Assembly (NCBI GenBank): GCA_028583405.1
Contig: CM053249.1
Span: 40,203,499 to 40,267,498 of the forward strand
Length of the DNA stretch: 64,000 bases
Reading direction: 5' to 3'
From: Pogonophryne albipinna
Lineage: Eukaryota > Chordata > Actinopteri > Perciformes > Artedidraconidae
Shown here: one piece after another, positions 38,401 to 50,137 of the stretch
Numbering within the stretch: position 1 is the stretch's first letter
Layout: each line of letters begins with the position of its first letter
Position numbers and translations under genes: made by a program
The notes under the pieces: model-generated
Told to the model about the DNA's origin: nothing
Databases searched by the model: none
The model's input: only the letters and a program-made list of their open reading frames with translations

Positions 38401-40058
38401 AGTTTAATGTATAAGATCCCTGATGTTGAGGTGACCAGAATGTTTATTTCCACTGTACATGTTATAAGGGACCCACAATCTATCTTTATGCAAGGGATAA
38501 TGTGCAGCGAGGCGTCTCTATGGGGAAGAGAACACCTGCATCTAGATCCCTCTGCAGGTGGTCCTTTATGTGTATTTTGATGCTAATACTTTTGTACTTT
38601 TACTTGTAACATTTTGAATGCAGGACTTTTTATTGTAACCGAGTATTCCTACACTCTGGTACTCAAGTACAAGATCTGAACTTCTCCCACCTCTGACAAT
38701 AAATCCTGAGTGGTTACCAAAAAAAAAACCCTGCTCTGAAGGTTATTTTCATTTTACAAATCCTGCACTCAGCTTTGCTTTCTCCAATATCATTGAAATG
38801 CAGCCAGATGCTGCTTATTTTTTCGGTTTTCGCCATATATACTTGCATTTAAATCCGGCTCCCCCGTCTCTCTGACGCTCTGTGTAGCTGGCCTGTACCA
38901 CTACACCTGCGTCTGCCCCCCACCCTTCTTTCACATAATGGTATGATCCTAGTGTGTCCTCGCATATGATTGGCCGCATGGTGGCTCAGCAAAATAAAGT
39001 CCCGCCCCTGCCTGCAAGGATTCACAGCAAGAGTAGGAGCGGCTGGAGATTATGCTCTCCCCGACGGGAGTCTGCTCTTCTAGCGGCATCTCGCGATCGG
39101 CGTGTTGGAGACCTCTGAATTAAATTATCAAGTCATCTCAAGTCAGAAGGCTCAGGTCCAAGTCAAGTCCCGAGTCATTAGTGTTCAAGTCCAAGTCGAG
39201 TCACAAGTGTTTTGTGATGTTGTCAAGTCGAGTCCAAAGTCATCAAATTGGTGACTCGAGTCTGACTCGAGTCCAAGTCATGTGACTCGAGTCCACACCT
39301 CTGATATAGTGTATGTTGTGAATGCTTCTCAGCACAAAATGACCTTTAATAATTCTTAAGCACGAGCTGATTGATCCACTTAGGCGCTGTGCTGATTGTT
39401 TCTCTGTACCTGGGTCGACAGCCACCACCATGTGCTTGATGCACTCCTCCGGCCTCAGAGCCTTGGCAGCCTCAGCCAGAGCTTTCCTCTCGGCTCTCTG
39501 CCTCTCCTGTTCCTGCCGGTGCCCCTCCTTGGCCCTCTGATGGCCCTCCCTGTTTTGCTTCTTCATCAGAACCTCTTTCGTGGAGCTCTGGATCTCCAAC
39601 GTCTGCTTGGCAGCATTCTTCTTGGCGTCGGCGGGTGGCAGCCCTTGCTGAGGGAAAACTGCAGCCTCATCTGGGCTCACTGTTCTCACCTGATGGAAGC
39701 TGAGCGGCTGCTCTGACAAGCCATTCTGTCGAGAGAGCTGTAGATCACCCAGTTTGGATGGCGAATAGTGTTCAGCATCTTTCCCATTAGTGACAGACGA
39801 GGAGGCACTAATCACACTTTCCTGTCTTTGTTTGAGTCTCTGTGCCAAAGGGACATAAGGTGCATCGTCATCAGAATCGCTGCTGATCATCATTACATCA
39901 GCCGCTCCTGAATATGTGCCCACATTGCCTGAGTGTGTGTTATCTGTGCTGCTCTGGGAAGCTGGGTGGGGGTGTCGACCCAACTGCAGGAAGTCAAACA
40001 CCGGAAACTCCTCATCCAGGTCGCTGCTGGAGTCACTGCAGCCACCATGTTCCCTCAT
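28703..40058 (-). CDS. eme1: EME1, MUS81-partner subunit of a structure-specific endonuclease
   Basis: Pairs with MUS81 in the nucleus to cut branched DNA such as nicked Holliday junctions and stalled forks; EME1 is the non-catalytic half. Coding exons on the - strand: 40058-39410, 32614-32487, 31917-31828, 31483-31365, 31122-31005, 29671-29556, 29470-29281 and 28879-28703. All have GT-AG ends, and the phases add up to 1587 bases, 528 codons plus stop. Visible features: an acidic Ser-rich N-terminus with [12 protein letters not shown] (residues about 55-65, like a SUMO-interacting motif); PLAQRL; a charged helix (about 165-205); [15 protein letters not shown] opening the ERCC4-like fold; SRVDLEE; AVAEAPF; and a C-terminal helix-hairpin-helix region with [20 protein letters not shown]. 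Length is close to mammalian EME1. The first coding exon extends to 40074 as 5' UTR; further UTR exons were not found. Confidence 0.95.
31484..31508 (-). promoter_or_regulatory. eme1: TG-repeat splice acceptor of an eme1 exon
   Basis: On the gene strand the intron ends in about eleven TG units directly followed by tcag and the exon at 31483. The usual pyrimidine tract is replaced by (TG)n, as at the human CFTR exon 9 acceptor, where TG-tract length changes exon inclusion. Confidence 0.75.
32409..32482 (+). repeat. (GT)n microsatellite next to an eme1 splice donor
   Basis: On the gene strand a CA repeat begins five bases after the donor GT of exon 32614-32487. Intronic CA repeats can bind hnRNP L and alter splicing. 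Confidence 0.95.
32956..35948 (+). pseudogene. Broken endonuclease-RT ORF of the Rex1-like LINE
   Basis: Endonuclease segment 32956-33441 has [24 protein letters not shown] and MIDLLFTN. The RT pieces 34584-34877 and 35011-35325 have [49 protein letters not shown] and [11 protein letters not shown]-terminal piece at 35673-35948 has [12 protein letters not shown]. Many stops and frameshifts occur; inactive. Confidence 0.85.
34185..34504. mobile_element. hAT MITE inserted in the Rex1-like LINE
   Basis: A 320-bp element with termini CAGGGGTCTCAAACTC and GAGTTTGACACCCCTG, flanked by the 8-bp duplication TTCTAAGG (34177-34184 and 34505-34512). No coding content. Confidence 0.93.
36247..36857 (+). 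mobile_element. Tc1/mariner remnant
   Basis: Fragments of a Tc1-like transposase. 36246-36545 encodes the N-terminal DNA-binding part ([20 protein letters not shown]). 36520-36744 encodes a catalytic segment with [21 protein letters not shown], where the second catalytic Asp appears as Asn-Asp-Gln, so it is mutated. The right terminus, aatacttttgtctatatagtg, is cut by the hAT at 36858 and continues at 39304 with atatagtgta. The left terminus is lost. Confidence 0.85.
36858..39303. mobile_element. hAT-type non-autonomous element (outer)
   Basis: A 2446-bp element with termini CAGAGGTGGGACCAAGTC and gactcgagtccacacctctg, rich in caagtcaagtc-like subterminal motifs at both ends, flanked by ATATAGTG (36850-36857 and 39304-39311). 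It carries the nested hAT 37071-38246 and no intact gene. Confidence 0.92.
37071..38246. mobile_element. hAT-type element nested inside another hAT
   Basis: A 1176-bp element with termini CAGGGCCGTCC and ggtacggccctg, flanked by ATCAACAG (37063-37070 and 38247-38254). It contains a short open frame at 37262-37507 with no confident assignment. Confidence 0.92.
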
Positions 40059-40074
40059 GCCCGAGCGACAGTAA

Positions 40075-40981
40075 CTGGATATAATGAGACACAAGTATTA
40101 CAGGACCATCAAAGAGCAGGCTATTCCAAGCTCCAGGAGTGCTTTTAATTCTGTTATAGACATCCCACCAAGTTTATTAAACAAATCTACATTTTAGTCT
40201 AGTTTAAAGCTAACTCGAAATGTTGTACCCCAAAGTGTTATGTTCGAAATGTCTAGTGCGGGTCCCCAGCACATAGAAACTGCCGGATGCTAACTTGCAT
40301 ATGTTGGGCAATTTTCACAATTAGCATAAGTTGTGTTAATTTAAATGAATGTCGTTATGGCCTATGTAAACAATAATGAAAAAATGACTTGGCCGATTTG
40401 GAAAATGTTACAGTGATTGTGGAGGTAATTGAGGATGCCGAGTCCATTTCTGACATTTTCAGGATATACAATTTGACTAGAAGGTGGCCATATTTGTAGT
40501 CCCAATCAACTCGGCAACCTCAGAAACCCCAAAACTAATCCAAAATTGTCAAAATCAGAAAAGCAATTGTTGAACTATTGTCTCCTATTGGTAATTCTTG
40601 CTAATTCCTATGAGAGTTGCACATTAGCGCATGATGATAAAATGGCCCAACTTTTGAGAGAGCGAAACGTCACAGATTACCCGGCATGCCTGAGAAGTAC
40701 CCGTATGTGCACTCATAGAGCATGCGCAACTTTAACCAAAATGCTCGTTCACATCAAGCACGTCAATTTGCGTACACGTAACAGCACCGCACGTTCATGA
40801 CAGCATGGTAATGATTTGTTATTATGATGGATTTGATATTAACGAGGCGGCAGTTAGCAGCTAGCGGCTAGCTAGTAATTATGCTAATGTACACATCAAT
40901 CGTTATGTACTTATATTACGCTGTAACAAGATCTAGTGATATCCAAGCAACAGAGCTTCATTTAGCATGAAAGAATGATTG
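40075..40981. other. Upstream region of eme1
   Basis: Probably holds the eme1 promoter or a 5' UTR exon, but no clear core promoter or splice partner for the acceptor at 40075 was found. An 84-codon + frame (40546-40800) shows no family features and is probably not coding. Confidence 0.35.
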
Positions 40982-40989
40982 CACTGTAT

Positions 40990-42042
40990 TAGGGCTGCAA
41001 CAAACAACTAATTTGATAATCGATTAATCTATCGATTAATGAAACGATTAATCGACTATTCGGACTATTACTGTATGCCTTGCACAATTTGTCAAACGCT
41101 CTTATTTAGCCATCAACTTTTAGATTTAGCTTGAGGTTGTTTTAGGCATGTGGAAACTAACAATGAAGACAATAAAGATGAATACTTGATTCAAAAATAC
41201 ATATATTATTAAATTAACTAAACACATTTTGAACAAAATTAACATTGCTTTTTATTTAAATTAAATAAATAATGTTTCACATCAAAAGAAACAACAGTGT
41301 TTTAACAAATCGTATTAAATAATCTGATGACAGAACTGTAAACAGAATAGCTGAAACTTTAACAAAATAAATAACTCAGTTTCCTCTAATCATTAACCCA
41401 TGTTTGTATAATTGAGTTAACTACGTGTGTTGCTGCTAGCATACATAACACCTGACGTCGAAACGTTACTCGTGGACGGGGCTACAGAGCTGCTAGAAAG
41501 ACAGTCGAACCCGGTGCATTCCTCCGTCTGAATGTGGAGCACTTTTGATAAATGTTTAGATAAATTGCTCGTGTTCCTGCCCTTACATGCTAAACTCTTA
41601 TTGCACTTTTGGCAACGGGCATTGTCCACATCGAGACGGGTTAAGTTTAACCAAACCTCAGAGCGCATTCTCTCCGCCATCTCCGCAGTGTGTTGCTGCA
41701 TGTAGCAGCTGCGTGTGTGTAAACTGCCCCGCCCCCTCGCACACAGACGGGAGAGAGAGATCTCGTCTGATCGAAAATACATCAGACGCATTTGTTTGTC
41801 TTTTTGCATATTAGAAACGAGATGGCGACACTAAGACTGCGATATAATGTTTTTGTAGCAATAATACATGACATATATTTTTTAAATGTCTCCAGTACCG
41901 ATAACAAGACCAATAACGTTGGAGCTTAACGGCGCGTAAAACACACGTGATGACGTCACCAACGAATCGACGACTGAATTAGTTGGCAACTAATTTGGTA
42001 ATCTATTTTAATCGATTAAGTCGATTAGTTGTTGCACCCCTA
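40990..42042. mobile_element. hAT-type element with BED-finger relic
   Basis: A 1053-bp element with termini TAGGGCTGCAAC and GTTGCACCCCTA, subterminal repeats of cgattaatcgatta type, and the 8-bp duplication CACTGTAT (40982-40989 and 42043-42050). Confidence 0.95.
41417..41809 (-). pseudogene. BED zinc-finger fragment of a hAT transposase
   Basis: The frame has SEVWLNLTRLDVDNARCQKCNKSL followed by NTSNLSKHLSKVLH. This is the C-x2-C plus Leu-x-x-H pattern of BED fingers that give hAT transposases DNA binding. The catalytic exon is deleted. Confidence 0.75.
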
Positions 42043-42940
42043 CACTGTATATATAATAATATATACTTATAATAATAAGTAATATTAACTTTATTTAAAA
42101 CAACATTTACGGTACAAGATTTAATCATACAGCCCATGTTGTAGTATGATAATGAATTACAGCAAACATGTGCAATATATCCATTATTACAGCTCCGTGG
42201 GGTGGCAGTAAGACGATATGGGTCCGTTCTTATTGTGCATCCATGGGTAAAGATAAACGCAACTCACATTGGTTTCACAAACAGCATCTCTGTAAACTAC
42301 GTGTATTCACTGAATTTCACTCTCTGCCTTTAACGGCTCATTGTAGCTCCAATAGCTCCAGCCCCCACCCTCCCTGTGAGCACAGTGTGCTCTGATTGGT
42401 CGGGACACGTAACATGAACGTGCCGGGCGGCCGGTCCTGTGGGTTAGATGCGCGTTCATAATGCAGAGGGAAATAACTCTCAGAATAACGTTATTAGCAC
42501 ATTGTTACAACTTGAGGAACGAATGTTTTTAAGTGTTCATACTGGGTAGTTTATTTAGTTTAAAAAAAATTATCCAACGATTTACAGAACACTCTTTCCC
42601 CATGTAAGTCAATGGGAAAAAGTGTTTCCGGGCCTGGCAACCAAACGGAAGTGTAGTACCGCCCTTTGGCCAGCACGAATATTTTCATCTGAGTCCGGTG
42701 CACTTCCTGGGGGCTTGATCGAAGGTCTGGGTGCACTTTAAAAAATGTAGTGGCGATTCTTTCACACACAGTGACGTCACAAGCTACCCACAATGCAACG
42801 CGCGCCATATATATATATAAATACGCCATTTTCCTGGAGGTGCAAATATCCTGGAGGTGCAAATATAAACAGCTAGCTAACGTAGCCAGGCAGAGCGCAC
42901 TAGGTTTTTTTTCTGAATTAACGACCGAAGAAATCGCTGC

Positions 42941-43123
42941 ATGTCTTCGGATTACATCTCTGGACTTGAGGGGTGTGCTCTAGGTCGTTACCAGCGTAAA
43001 CTAGAGCTGTGTGGGTTGTCGGATTGCCCTTACAGACTGCCTGCAGATGTATGGAAAAACGACCCTCGAAAGTGGCCTTCGTCGATTTTGGCTGCATCTT
43101 CGTCTAATTTCTGGAAACACCAG
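42941..43123 (+). CDS. Orphan first-exon-like ORF, probably transposon-derived
   Basis: 61 codons from ATG to a good donor (cag|gtgaat), with YISGLEGCALGRYQRKLELCG and CPYRLPADVWKNDPRKWP. From memory this resembles the N-terminal exon of multi-copy fish proteins that carry YqaJ-type nuclease domains downstream. No downstream exon of that kind is visible here, so it is a fragment at best. The stretch 42051-42940 upstream shows no gene. Confidence 0.3.
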
Positions 43124-43749
43124 GTGAATACCCCACTTGTCACAATAATATTATCATGCCATTGCATATATGTGGTATTTTAGAGTTGACTAGATATTGA
43201 TTAAGGCAATAGACTATGATATTCAGTACAGGAAGCTTAGCAACACCTAGAAGGTGTACGGCTAAACCCTTGGCCTGCTTGCACCTCGCGTAAAATGGCA
43301 GATACCGGAAGTACGGTGTCGCCCTCGGCCCAATACCCGTATGTGTGTGTGAAAGAATAGTGCAAGGTGCAATCTATGTACTCAATTAGTTGCTTGTAAA
43401 GGGGGTAACACACGCAACTTAATGAAGCATTTGCAAACGAGACACTCATTGAATCTAAAACGGTGCAGCGTATTTGACAGTCTAAACAATGTGGCTGCTA
43501 GCGATACTGCTAGCGCTAATAGTGCTAGCGGGCTTCAGCCGCGCCGTGTGCAAATGTGACCTGAGCGAAGGCTCGCAGGCAGGTTAGCTGCTGCGCACGG
43601 GTAATATGTTTTGTTTACCTGAGTGAAGTCTTGCAGGCACATCGCCTTGTCTTTTTTTAGTTTGTTTATTAACACTGACAGTGTATTCATGTGAGCTCTT
43701 ACACCTATAATAATGTGGCCTTTCATTGAATGCTTTATAAACCAGTTAA

Positions 43750-44127
43750 AGGTGGGGTCGGTAATTTTGGAGAAACCAGCTTGAGTGCGCTAGAATTTGA
43801 AAATACACAGCCGGAAAAAATCTGCCACTTCCTTACAGAGCCCCTCCTGCAACACACACGAAGGCGCACATGACCAATGAGGGCACGAGATAAGTTTGTG
43901 CACAGATGGAAGGCTGACAGGCAGGTAGGCCATCCAGTTATTTTAGCCGGGCCGGCTAAAATGATTGGTCGTGCTTTTTACAGTACTACGGCTTCCACAG
44001 ATGACATTTTCTTATGGATTTTTTGTCAAAGCACTTAAGATATTCATTGCTATCGGGATGTTAAGAGCATTCCATGGAATATAACAAAAAGTGTATCTCG
44101 AGCCGGTTTCTCTTACCTACCCCACCT
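43750..44127. mobile_element. piggyBac-type MITE
   Basis: A 378-bp element with termini AGGTGGGGTCGGTAATTTTG and ggtttctcttacctacccca, flanked by TTAA at 43746-43749 and 44128-44131. TTAA duplication is the piggyBac signature. No ORF. A truncated relative lies in both Polinton arms. Confidence 0.88.
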
Positions 44128-44737
44128 TTAAACTTACAGATGTCATTGTGAATTGGAAAACTGCATTTAAATGTTGTTAAAGGTCAACGTTTCAATGTAT
44201 GGTTCAGCAATTGTTGGTCGTTTTCTAGAAATTGACATATTTTAAGCTCAAATACTTTGTTCTATGTTTAAACCTTCAGACACATGTTGACGTGTTTCAG
44301 TTCAGCACATCATTTATTTTGTGATGATTTAAAAGTACAATTCAGAATAATATACGTACTCGCCTTTATCTTTTTGCCATGCTTAGCCTTTTTACCAATT
44401 TCTTCATATCACAGTTTTGCATGATGTCACTGTAGGACAATGTTTTAAGGATCTCTTGGTCGAGCTAGGTTGTCAGTTTGAAATGTCTGGATGAAGATGT
44501 AATTGATTTACAAATGTTAAAAAAAAAAATTTTAAATGCCTCTTTTCATCCTCTGTCTGAGGGAAAACCCCAAAAAGCATGATAGGGCGAGCCAGGCCCC
44601 TTTAAGTTATTTATTTGTGTCTGCTTCTGAGAAGCTAATGTATAAGTTATACAGTTATTTCTGCAAGAAAATTACAATAAAATGACTGTTTAATCTTCAT
44701 ATCTTGTATTCATGTCTATAATTTTGAGCACCAAATT

Positions 44738-44831
44738 ATAGAAAAGTATCGATAAGAGTATTGAAAAATACCGATACCGATAAGCAGTACCGGTATCGGT
44801 ATCAATAAAATCCTAACGATACCCATCCCTA
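44738..44831. mobile_element. DNA-transposon end fragment
   Basis: Near-palindromic run of accgatac and ggtatcgg motifs ending acgatacccatcccta, like one end of a common fish hAT family. The opposite end is not visible. Confidence 0.5.
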
Positions 44832-45188
44832 GCAATGGCGTTGAGCCTCTCAATAGTTCCCGGAAGTTAGCGGCAAATACTACCAGCGCAGTAGAGTTGC
44901 AGCAGAATAGACGGTTTGTGATGGTAAGACGTTTAAAAATTTATATTTTGGATATTATCAGCACATCTGAATCAAATTAACATATTAATTCAAGCATGTT
45001 AGTGGATTATCCCCCTCTATATGAGGAGATTTAGGGAACTATAACAGATTAGGCTAGCTAACACACGTTAACCATAAACAGCCTATTAATTGTAAATTAA
45101 GCTAAATATAACATTGGGGCGTGTTATTGTAGTGGGTGGAGGTGGTGAAATAAGGATATCCATTTTGGAGTTCAAGCAAGTATAATAT

Positions 45189-45440
45189 ATAATAAAAGGA
45201 GGTGTGTCCTATGCAGCCAGTGTAGTTATTTGATCCAGCACTGATTTTGAGTCATTAGGTCACATGACCTGGAAGTTATTGAAAAAACGAAACTGAATTT
45301 TCCTTAAAAATATTAATATATAATAGAAGAAGTACTATAATTCAATATAAGGAGGTGTGTCTATTGTGTACAGACTAGTATTCAATTCAGAAAGTGATTT
45401 GAAGACATTCGGTCACATGACAGAGAAGCTATTGAATGAA
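45189..45440 (+). repeat. Diverged tandem duplication (unit about 154 bp)
   Basis: Two copies start aaggaggtgtgtc (about 45197 and 45350) and both include aggtcacatgac or cggtcacatgac followed by agaagctattgaa-like text. The region 44132-46427 otherwise shows no gene. Confidence 0.65.
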
Positions 45441-46427
45441 AAAGCCATGTTCTATTACAACATTTATATAAAAAATACAAATGATCCATTATTATTTCAA
45501 ATGAATGTGCTCCATCAACCAATTTATTAGAATTTAAATTCATGATTTTAACTAATATGGACAACTCAGCATTAAGGTATTCATTTTTTTAAACGTTTCT
45601 GGCGATAAAAACAACAATTTATTGATGGTCCCTAAATGAGTGTACGCGGGTTAAGTACGAGGGCTACGAGGTTGACCGTCTTCCTGCTGCCAACTCCGGT
45701 GGAAACTGCAAGACGTCGAGTCGCTGGATGCGGCAGTCGAATATCCAATATCCAACTTAAAACTATACTTCACCGCGGTGTCTAAGCTGCCAACATTTAA
45801 ACAGAGAGCATATCTTTGGGTAACCGGATGTATGTGCTTTGTATACTCACTTGAAACGATATCTTGTTGCAGGCGTGTGTTTACTAATGAGGTAAAGTAC
45901 TAATGTAAAGACTTGCTACTAGCAGAAATGATTCATTAAATTCAACACACGGAACGTTAAATTGTGTCTGCAGAGCCTTTAGACTTCCCGGGTTGCAGAT
46001 TGCACGGTAATGTTGCATTCGTGTTTATGGAACGTTTCGGAACTTCCGGTCCCCACAGCCTGTCTGTAAGAGAACTAATAGTGTATGGATTTACACATTA
46101 AATACAAGCGCATTGCTTGAGTAATATATTTGTGTTTGTTTTATAAAAAGGAAAGTTGTTCATTAACCTCAATTAAATATATATTGTTACTGAAACATGG
46201 CATTTTGTAAATCCTATATATAATAATAATTATAATTATAATTATATTTTTAATGATATAATAATATAATGCAACATAAATCCAGGCATTTTAAATATAT
46301 GTTTTAGTATTTGCACTGTCAACCTCACGTTACTTCGTTCGCTTTTAGCTTCAGCTTCAACTAAACAGTATTTCAGAAGGCTATGCGATCTACTGCATCT
46401 TTCTTGGGGATCTTAAATGCAGCACCC

Positions 46428-46466
46428 TTTCCGGATGTGACGGTATGACGTAAGTGACGTCAGATT
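46428..46466 (+). promoter_or_regulatory. mrpl27: mrpl27 proximal promoter: ETS-like and two CRE/ATF sites
   Basis: Just upstream of the ATG at 46471 are ttccgg (ETS/NRF-2-like), TGACGTAA (46446-46453) and TGACGTCA (46455-46462). No TATA box is near. ETS and CRE sites are common in promoters of mitochondrial translation genes. Confidence 0.6.
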
Positions 46467-46470
46467 CAAG

Positions 46471-48392
46471 ATGGCAGCGCTTGCGTCCTTGATGCTCAAG
46501 TCCAGAACCGGTTGGTATCAAACATCTAAATTAGTTATTTCTACATTCCCGCATATTTACAAATTGCTTGAGAAAAATATTCATTTATTCTCAGCCGCTC
46601 CGTCACTCTGTTAACATTTGTACACGTTTTAAATGTGCTAGATGCTAACTAAGCTGAGCGAGCTGTTCAGTCTGTACATTAGCACTTCATGTCATTTAAC
46701 GCATACTTGATACCAGCGTAAACATCGATATATATTTTTGAACAAGAATATTACTTTTGACGTTCGTAGAGATGTACTGACGTAATGAGAAATATATTGG
46801 TAGTCAGATTCTTTACTTGAGTAAAAGTACTAATAGCACACTGTACAAACACTACATTTCAAGTAAAACTACTGCATCAAGAATGATACTTAAGTCAAAG
46901 TACGATTAAGAAAATGTGCTCAAAAGTATGAGTAGTAAAATAACTCATCGCAGAAAAAGCAACATTTAAAAAAAATTATATTTTAGAAATATATTAAAGC
47001 AAAAGCATGGAAATCTTCACATTTATCTTTGAAATATTTTTGATCAAAAAACGTCTTTGCAGAATTGATGCCAATTCATTTTCAGATAACCCACTCAAGG
47101 TTTATTGTATATTTAGTTACCTAAATATAACGTTGGATGGCTATATCAAATAATAATAATTGTTGTGTGTCAAAATCTAAATTTATAAAGAAAGTAGTAA
47201 ATCAATCTCTAAAATAAATGTAGTGGATTAAAAAGTACAACATTGTCTTCCAAAAGGTAGAAGGGTTGAAGTATAAAGTAGTATAAAATGAAAATGATAG
47301 GGTAAAGTACAAGCTTATGATTTGTCTTCATGAGATATGGAAGCTGACCCCACATGAATGTCTGTGTGCTCCTGGGTAGGAGTTCTGGTTCCGGCTCAGA
47401 CCGCTCTCCTGGACCTGCTGAGGTTTGCCTCTAAGAAGGCTGGTGGCAGCAGTAAGAACGTCGGTGGAAAAAGCCCTGGGCAGAGATATGGATTCAAGAA
47501 ACAAGATGGTAATATATATGTAAAATAAAAATTCTCTGTTACCTATTCTTCACTAGTCTCAAGTTACTTTGAAGTGTTTATACACCTGGTAAATGCAATC
47601 TCTTCTATTTCAAATTACAATAGCTATTGTTGTAGGGATTGAGAATGTAAAAACACAGTGAAGAGAAGAGCTGATGTTGATGTTTATTTAAATGCCTAAT
47701 GTTTGAGAGGCCTGGCAAAGTAGTCAATATTTCTTTGTGAACAACACAAACTAAAAATAAATGTACATTTCCATGAGAGTTTTTCAGGTTAAGGTTTCAT
47801 ATACACAAACATTTCCTCCTTGTTCAAGGTTGTGGTGTTCAGTTTAAAAAGGCCTTGATTGAACTGTCATTGTGGAGGCTGCTGTTTAACAGTATTGTTT
47901 GATACATAGGGTTGTGTTTGTTACTTTCCTTTCCTAGTCTGCAAAATAATGCAGACATAAATACATATTTATAATAAAGAAATAAGTTGATCTATCATAT
48001 CTTTTTAATTTGCTCACAAGGTAATTTTGTCCATGCGGGTTACATCCTTGCGACACAGAGGCTGTTGAGGTATCACCCAGGAGCACATGTGAGTTACACT
48101 TTCTATATCAAACAATGTTGTGATGTAGTAGAAATGTACACATCTCATTGAGCCTCTCCACCTGTCCTCCTTCTTTACATCGCAGGTGGGGATGGGAACC
48201 AACAACACGCTGTTTGCTCTGGAGAATGGCTACATCAAGTTCACTAAGGAGGTGTTTGTCCCTCCCCCACGCAGCGCAGAGGCCACCCAGGTCATCACCA
48301 AGCTGCCCAAAGGAGCCGTGCTCTACAAGACCTTCATCAGCGTCCTGCCGGTCCCACAGGAGGGCAAGTTTAGACTGGTGGACATGGTCTGA
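46471..48392 (+). CDS. mrpl27: Mitochondrial ribosomal protein bL27m
   Basis: Component of the large subunit of the mitochondrial ribosome, near the peptidyl-transferase centre. Exons 46471-46510, 47380-47508, 48021-48088 and 48186-48392 have GT-AG borders and join in frame to 147 codons. The first 25-30 residues form a Leu/Ala/Arg-rich transit peptide. Next comes FASKKAGGSSKNVGGKSPGQRYG, the conserved L27 N-terminus, then VHAGYILATQR, YHPGAHVGMG, LFALENGYIKF and LPKGAVLYKTF. The length fits vertebrate MRPL27. EME1 and MRPL27 are neighbours in mammals too, although here about 6.4 kb separates their starts. Confidence 0.96.
46790..47315 (+). mobile_element. Dispersed-repeat insertion in mrpl27 intron 1
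   Basis: Begins near ttctttacttgagtaaaagt and ends near gggtaaagtacaagc, with aagtactc-like motifs at both edges. Related scraps occur at about 9815-9925 and 38580-38700. Class not established. Confidence 0.45.
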
Positions 48393-50125
48393 GGGGACTG
48401 GACTGGGATGCCATTGGTGCCCAGCTGTTCTTGAAGTTGTTAGGATGAAGAAGGATTTGTTTGAGTGACACTTTGACTGATTTATCGAGAGCAAAGTGAC
48501 TATTGGCCTCTCCTTAGCTTCCTCAATCCAGTCCCATCATTCGGTGGCGCTTCAACAGAAGTTTAACTCGGTCGCACATGGATGTTTATTTTATTTACAC
48601 AACACAGAAGTGAAGATAATGTATTCCAATTATTGTGATGCCAGCAGGGACATATCAGCAGTAAATATTAAAATCATCCCAATATAGTCCAGGACATTTG
48701 TGTATAACCATAAGTTGGTAATAATCATAATCATCATATTGTTAACTGGGATTCTGCATAGTCACCCAGTACTCACCACTTTAAGGAACTATGGTTCTGT
48801 TACCATGATAATGAATATGTGTTGTATTACATTTTTATGTGCGAAAATCTCTGTGAAATTACTTCAACAGTTACATTAGTAATCTCTATGAGGGCCAACT
48901 GTAAGCACTGCAGTCCTACGTTATAACTATACTATTCCACATGAGGTTTACCTGCTGAGCTCTAATGTAGAGCAGAAATGATGAGTCTGCTTATCTGAAT
49001 GAGCTTTCAAATCTACTCACAATATTTACAGAGAGGAGGGAAAAAAAACAAAAGTAAGCTGCCTATCTGCCATGATGAATGAAACAGACATCATGTTACT
49101 CACATTATGACAAAATGAAGTGAAACACCCTGAGCACGGCAGTGTGCGCAATTTAAAATGACTGATTACATTAGATATGCATTTATTGTATGTGTTTCTT
49201 GTCAAATTCATCCGGTAATAGTAAAAATCAACTTAATGTGATCAAACTACATCCCCACAGTCTGTTTTAAGCACATTTACATTTTTGAGTTTCCAAATAT
49301 TGATTTATCACCAAAGTTGTTTTACTTCAACTTAGATTTTGTACTTGTTGATTCAGTTATTTAGCATTACTTATTATAGAAATAATTAAGATTTGAAACA
49401 GTTTATAAATGCTTAAATGGAAAGGCAATACCAAAACTGTCCACCAGATGTCGTACAATCCCTCCTACATGACTTCTTATGCTCCTCAATTTGATTTCAC
49501 TGTATTTGTGTTCACTTTGTACATTTACATTGCAGGTCAGACCGTCTATCTCTTCATATATTGAAGTAACAGACGTATCTTCAAATTGATACCTCCTTGG
49601 GTTTAGGATTACTCATGCCCAATCCCAAATCACCCCCTCGACCCTACCCCTCCGCAACGGAGTGAACTCCGTCTGTAGCCACACTCGCAGCTCAACGAGG
49701 CTCCCTCCTGTCAGATGGAGGGAGTAAATACAGCAGCAAGCTTTGGGACGGCCTCCCCTCTCTCCGGCAGAAACAGGAAATGCCGTAACTGTATGTAACA
49801 ACGGTTTCAAATCAGCATCTCTTAGACAAAAAGTTTAAATGAATAACTCAAATAAAACTCCAAACATCTTTCATTGTGTTTCAAAGCTCTTTTAGTTTTA
49901 AACCTGATGTTTATAAGCTTCTTAGTTTTTGCAACGGTCTGTAAATATACACAACTTTATAATAAAATGCACACATTTACCTTTTTCTAGACTAAACACA
50001 GGTATGATCCTAAGTTAAAACATATGAGGTTGTTAACATCGCAATTTATCAGTGGATGTTTGCTGGAACTACTTGTAAACAGCGTGTTTCCTGACGGACA
50101 CACACAGCGTGACTCCGGTCAGACC
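48393..50125. other. Region downstream of mrpl27, no gene
   Basis: mrpl27 3' UTR followed by AT-rich DNA. About 49610-49800 is GC-richer, with a catgcccaatcccaaatc start typical of a fish DNA-element end, unproven. Confidence 0.45.
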
Positions 50126-50137
50126 GGTGTAGGCAGA

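Noticed and set aside
40546..40800. 84-codon + strand frame upstream of eme1 as a small gene
   Set aside because: No splice partner, domain or signal, and composition like the surrounding DNA.
43494..43530. Cluster of gctagc palindromes as a regulatory array
   Set aside because: Too short and imperfect, with no conserved spacing.
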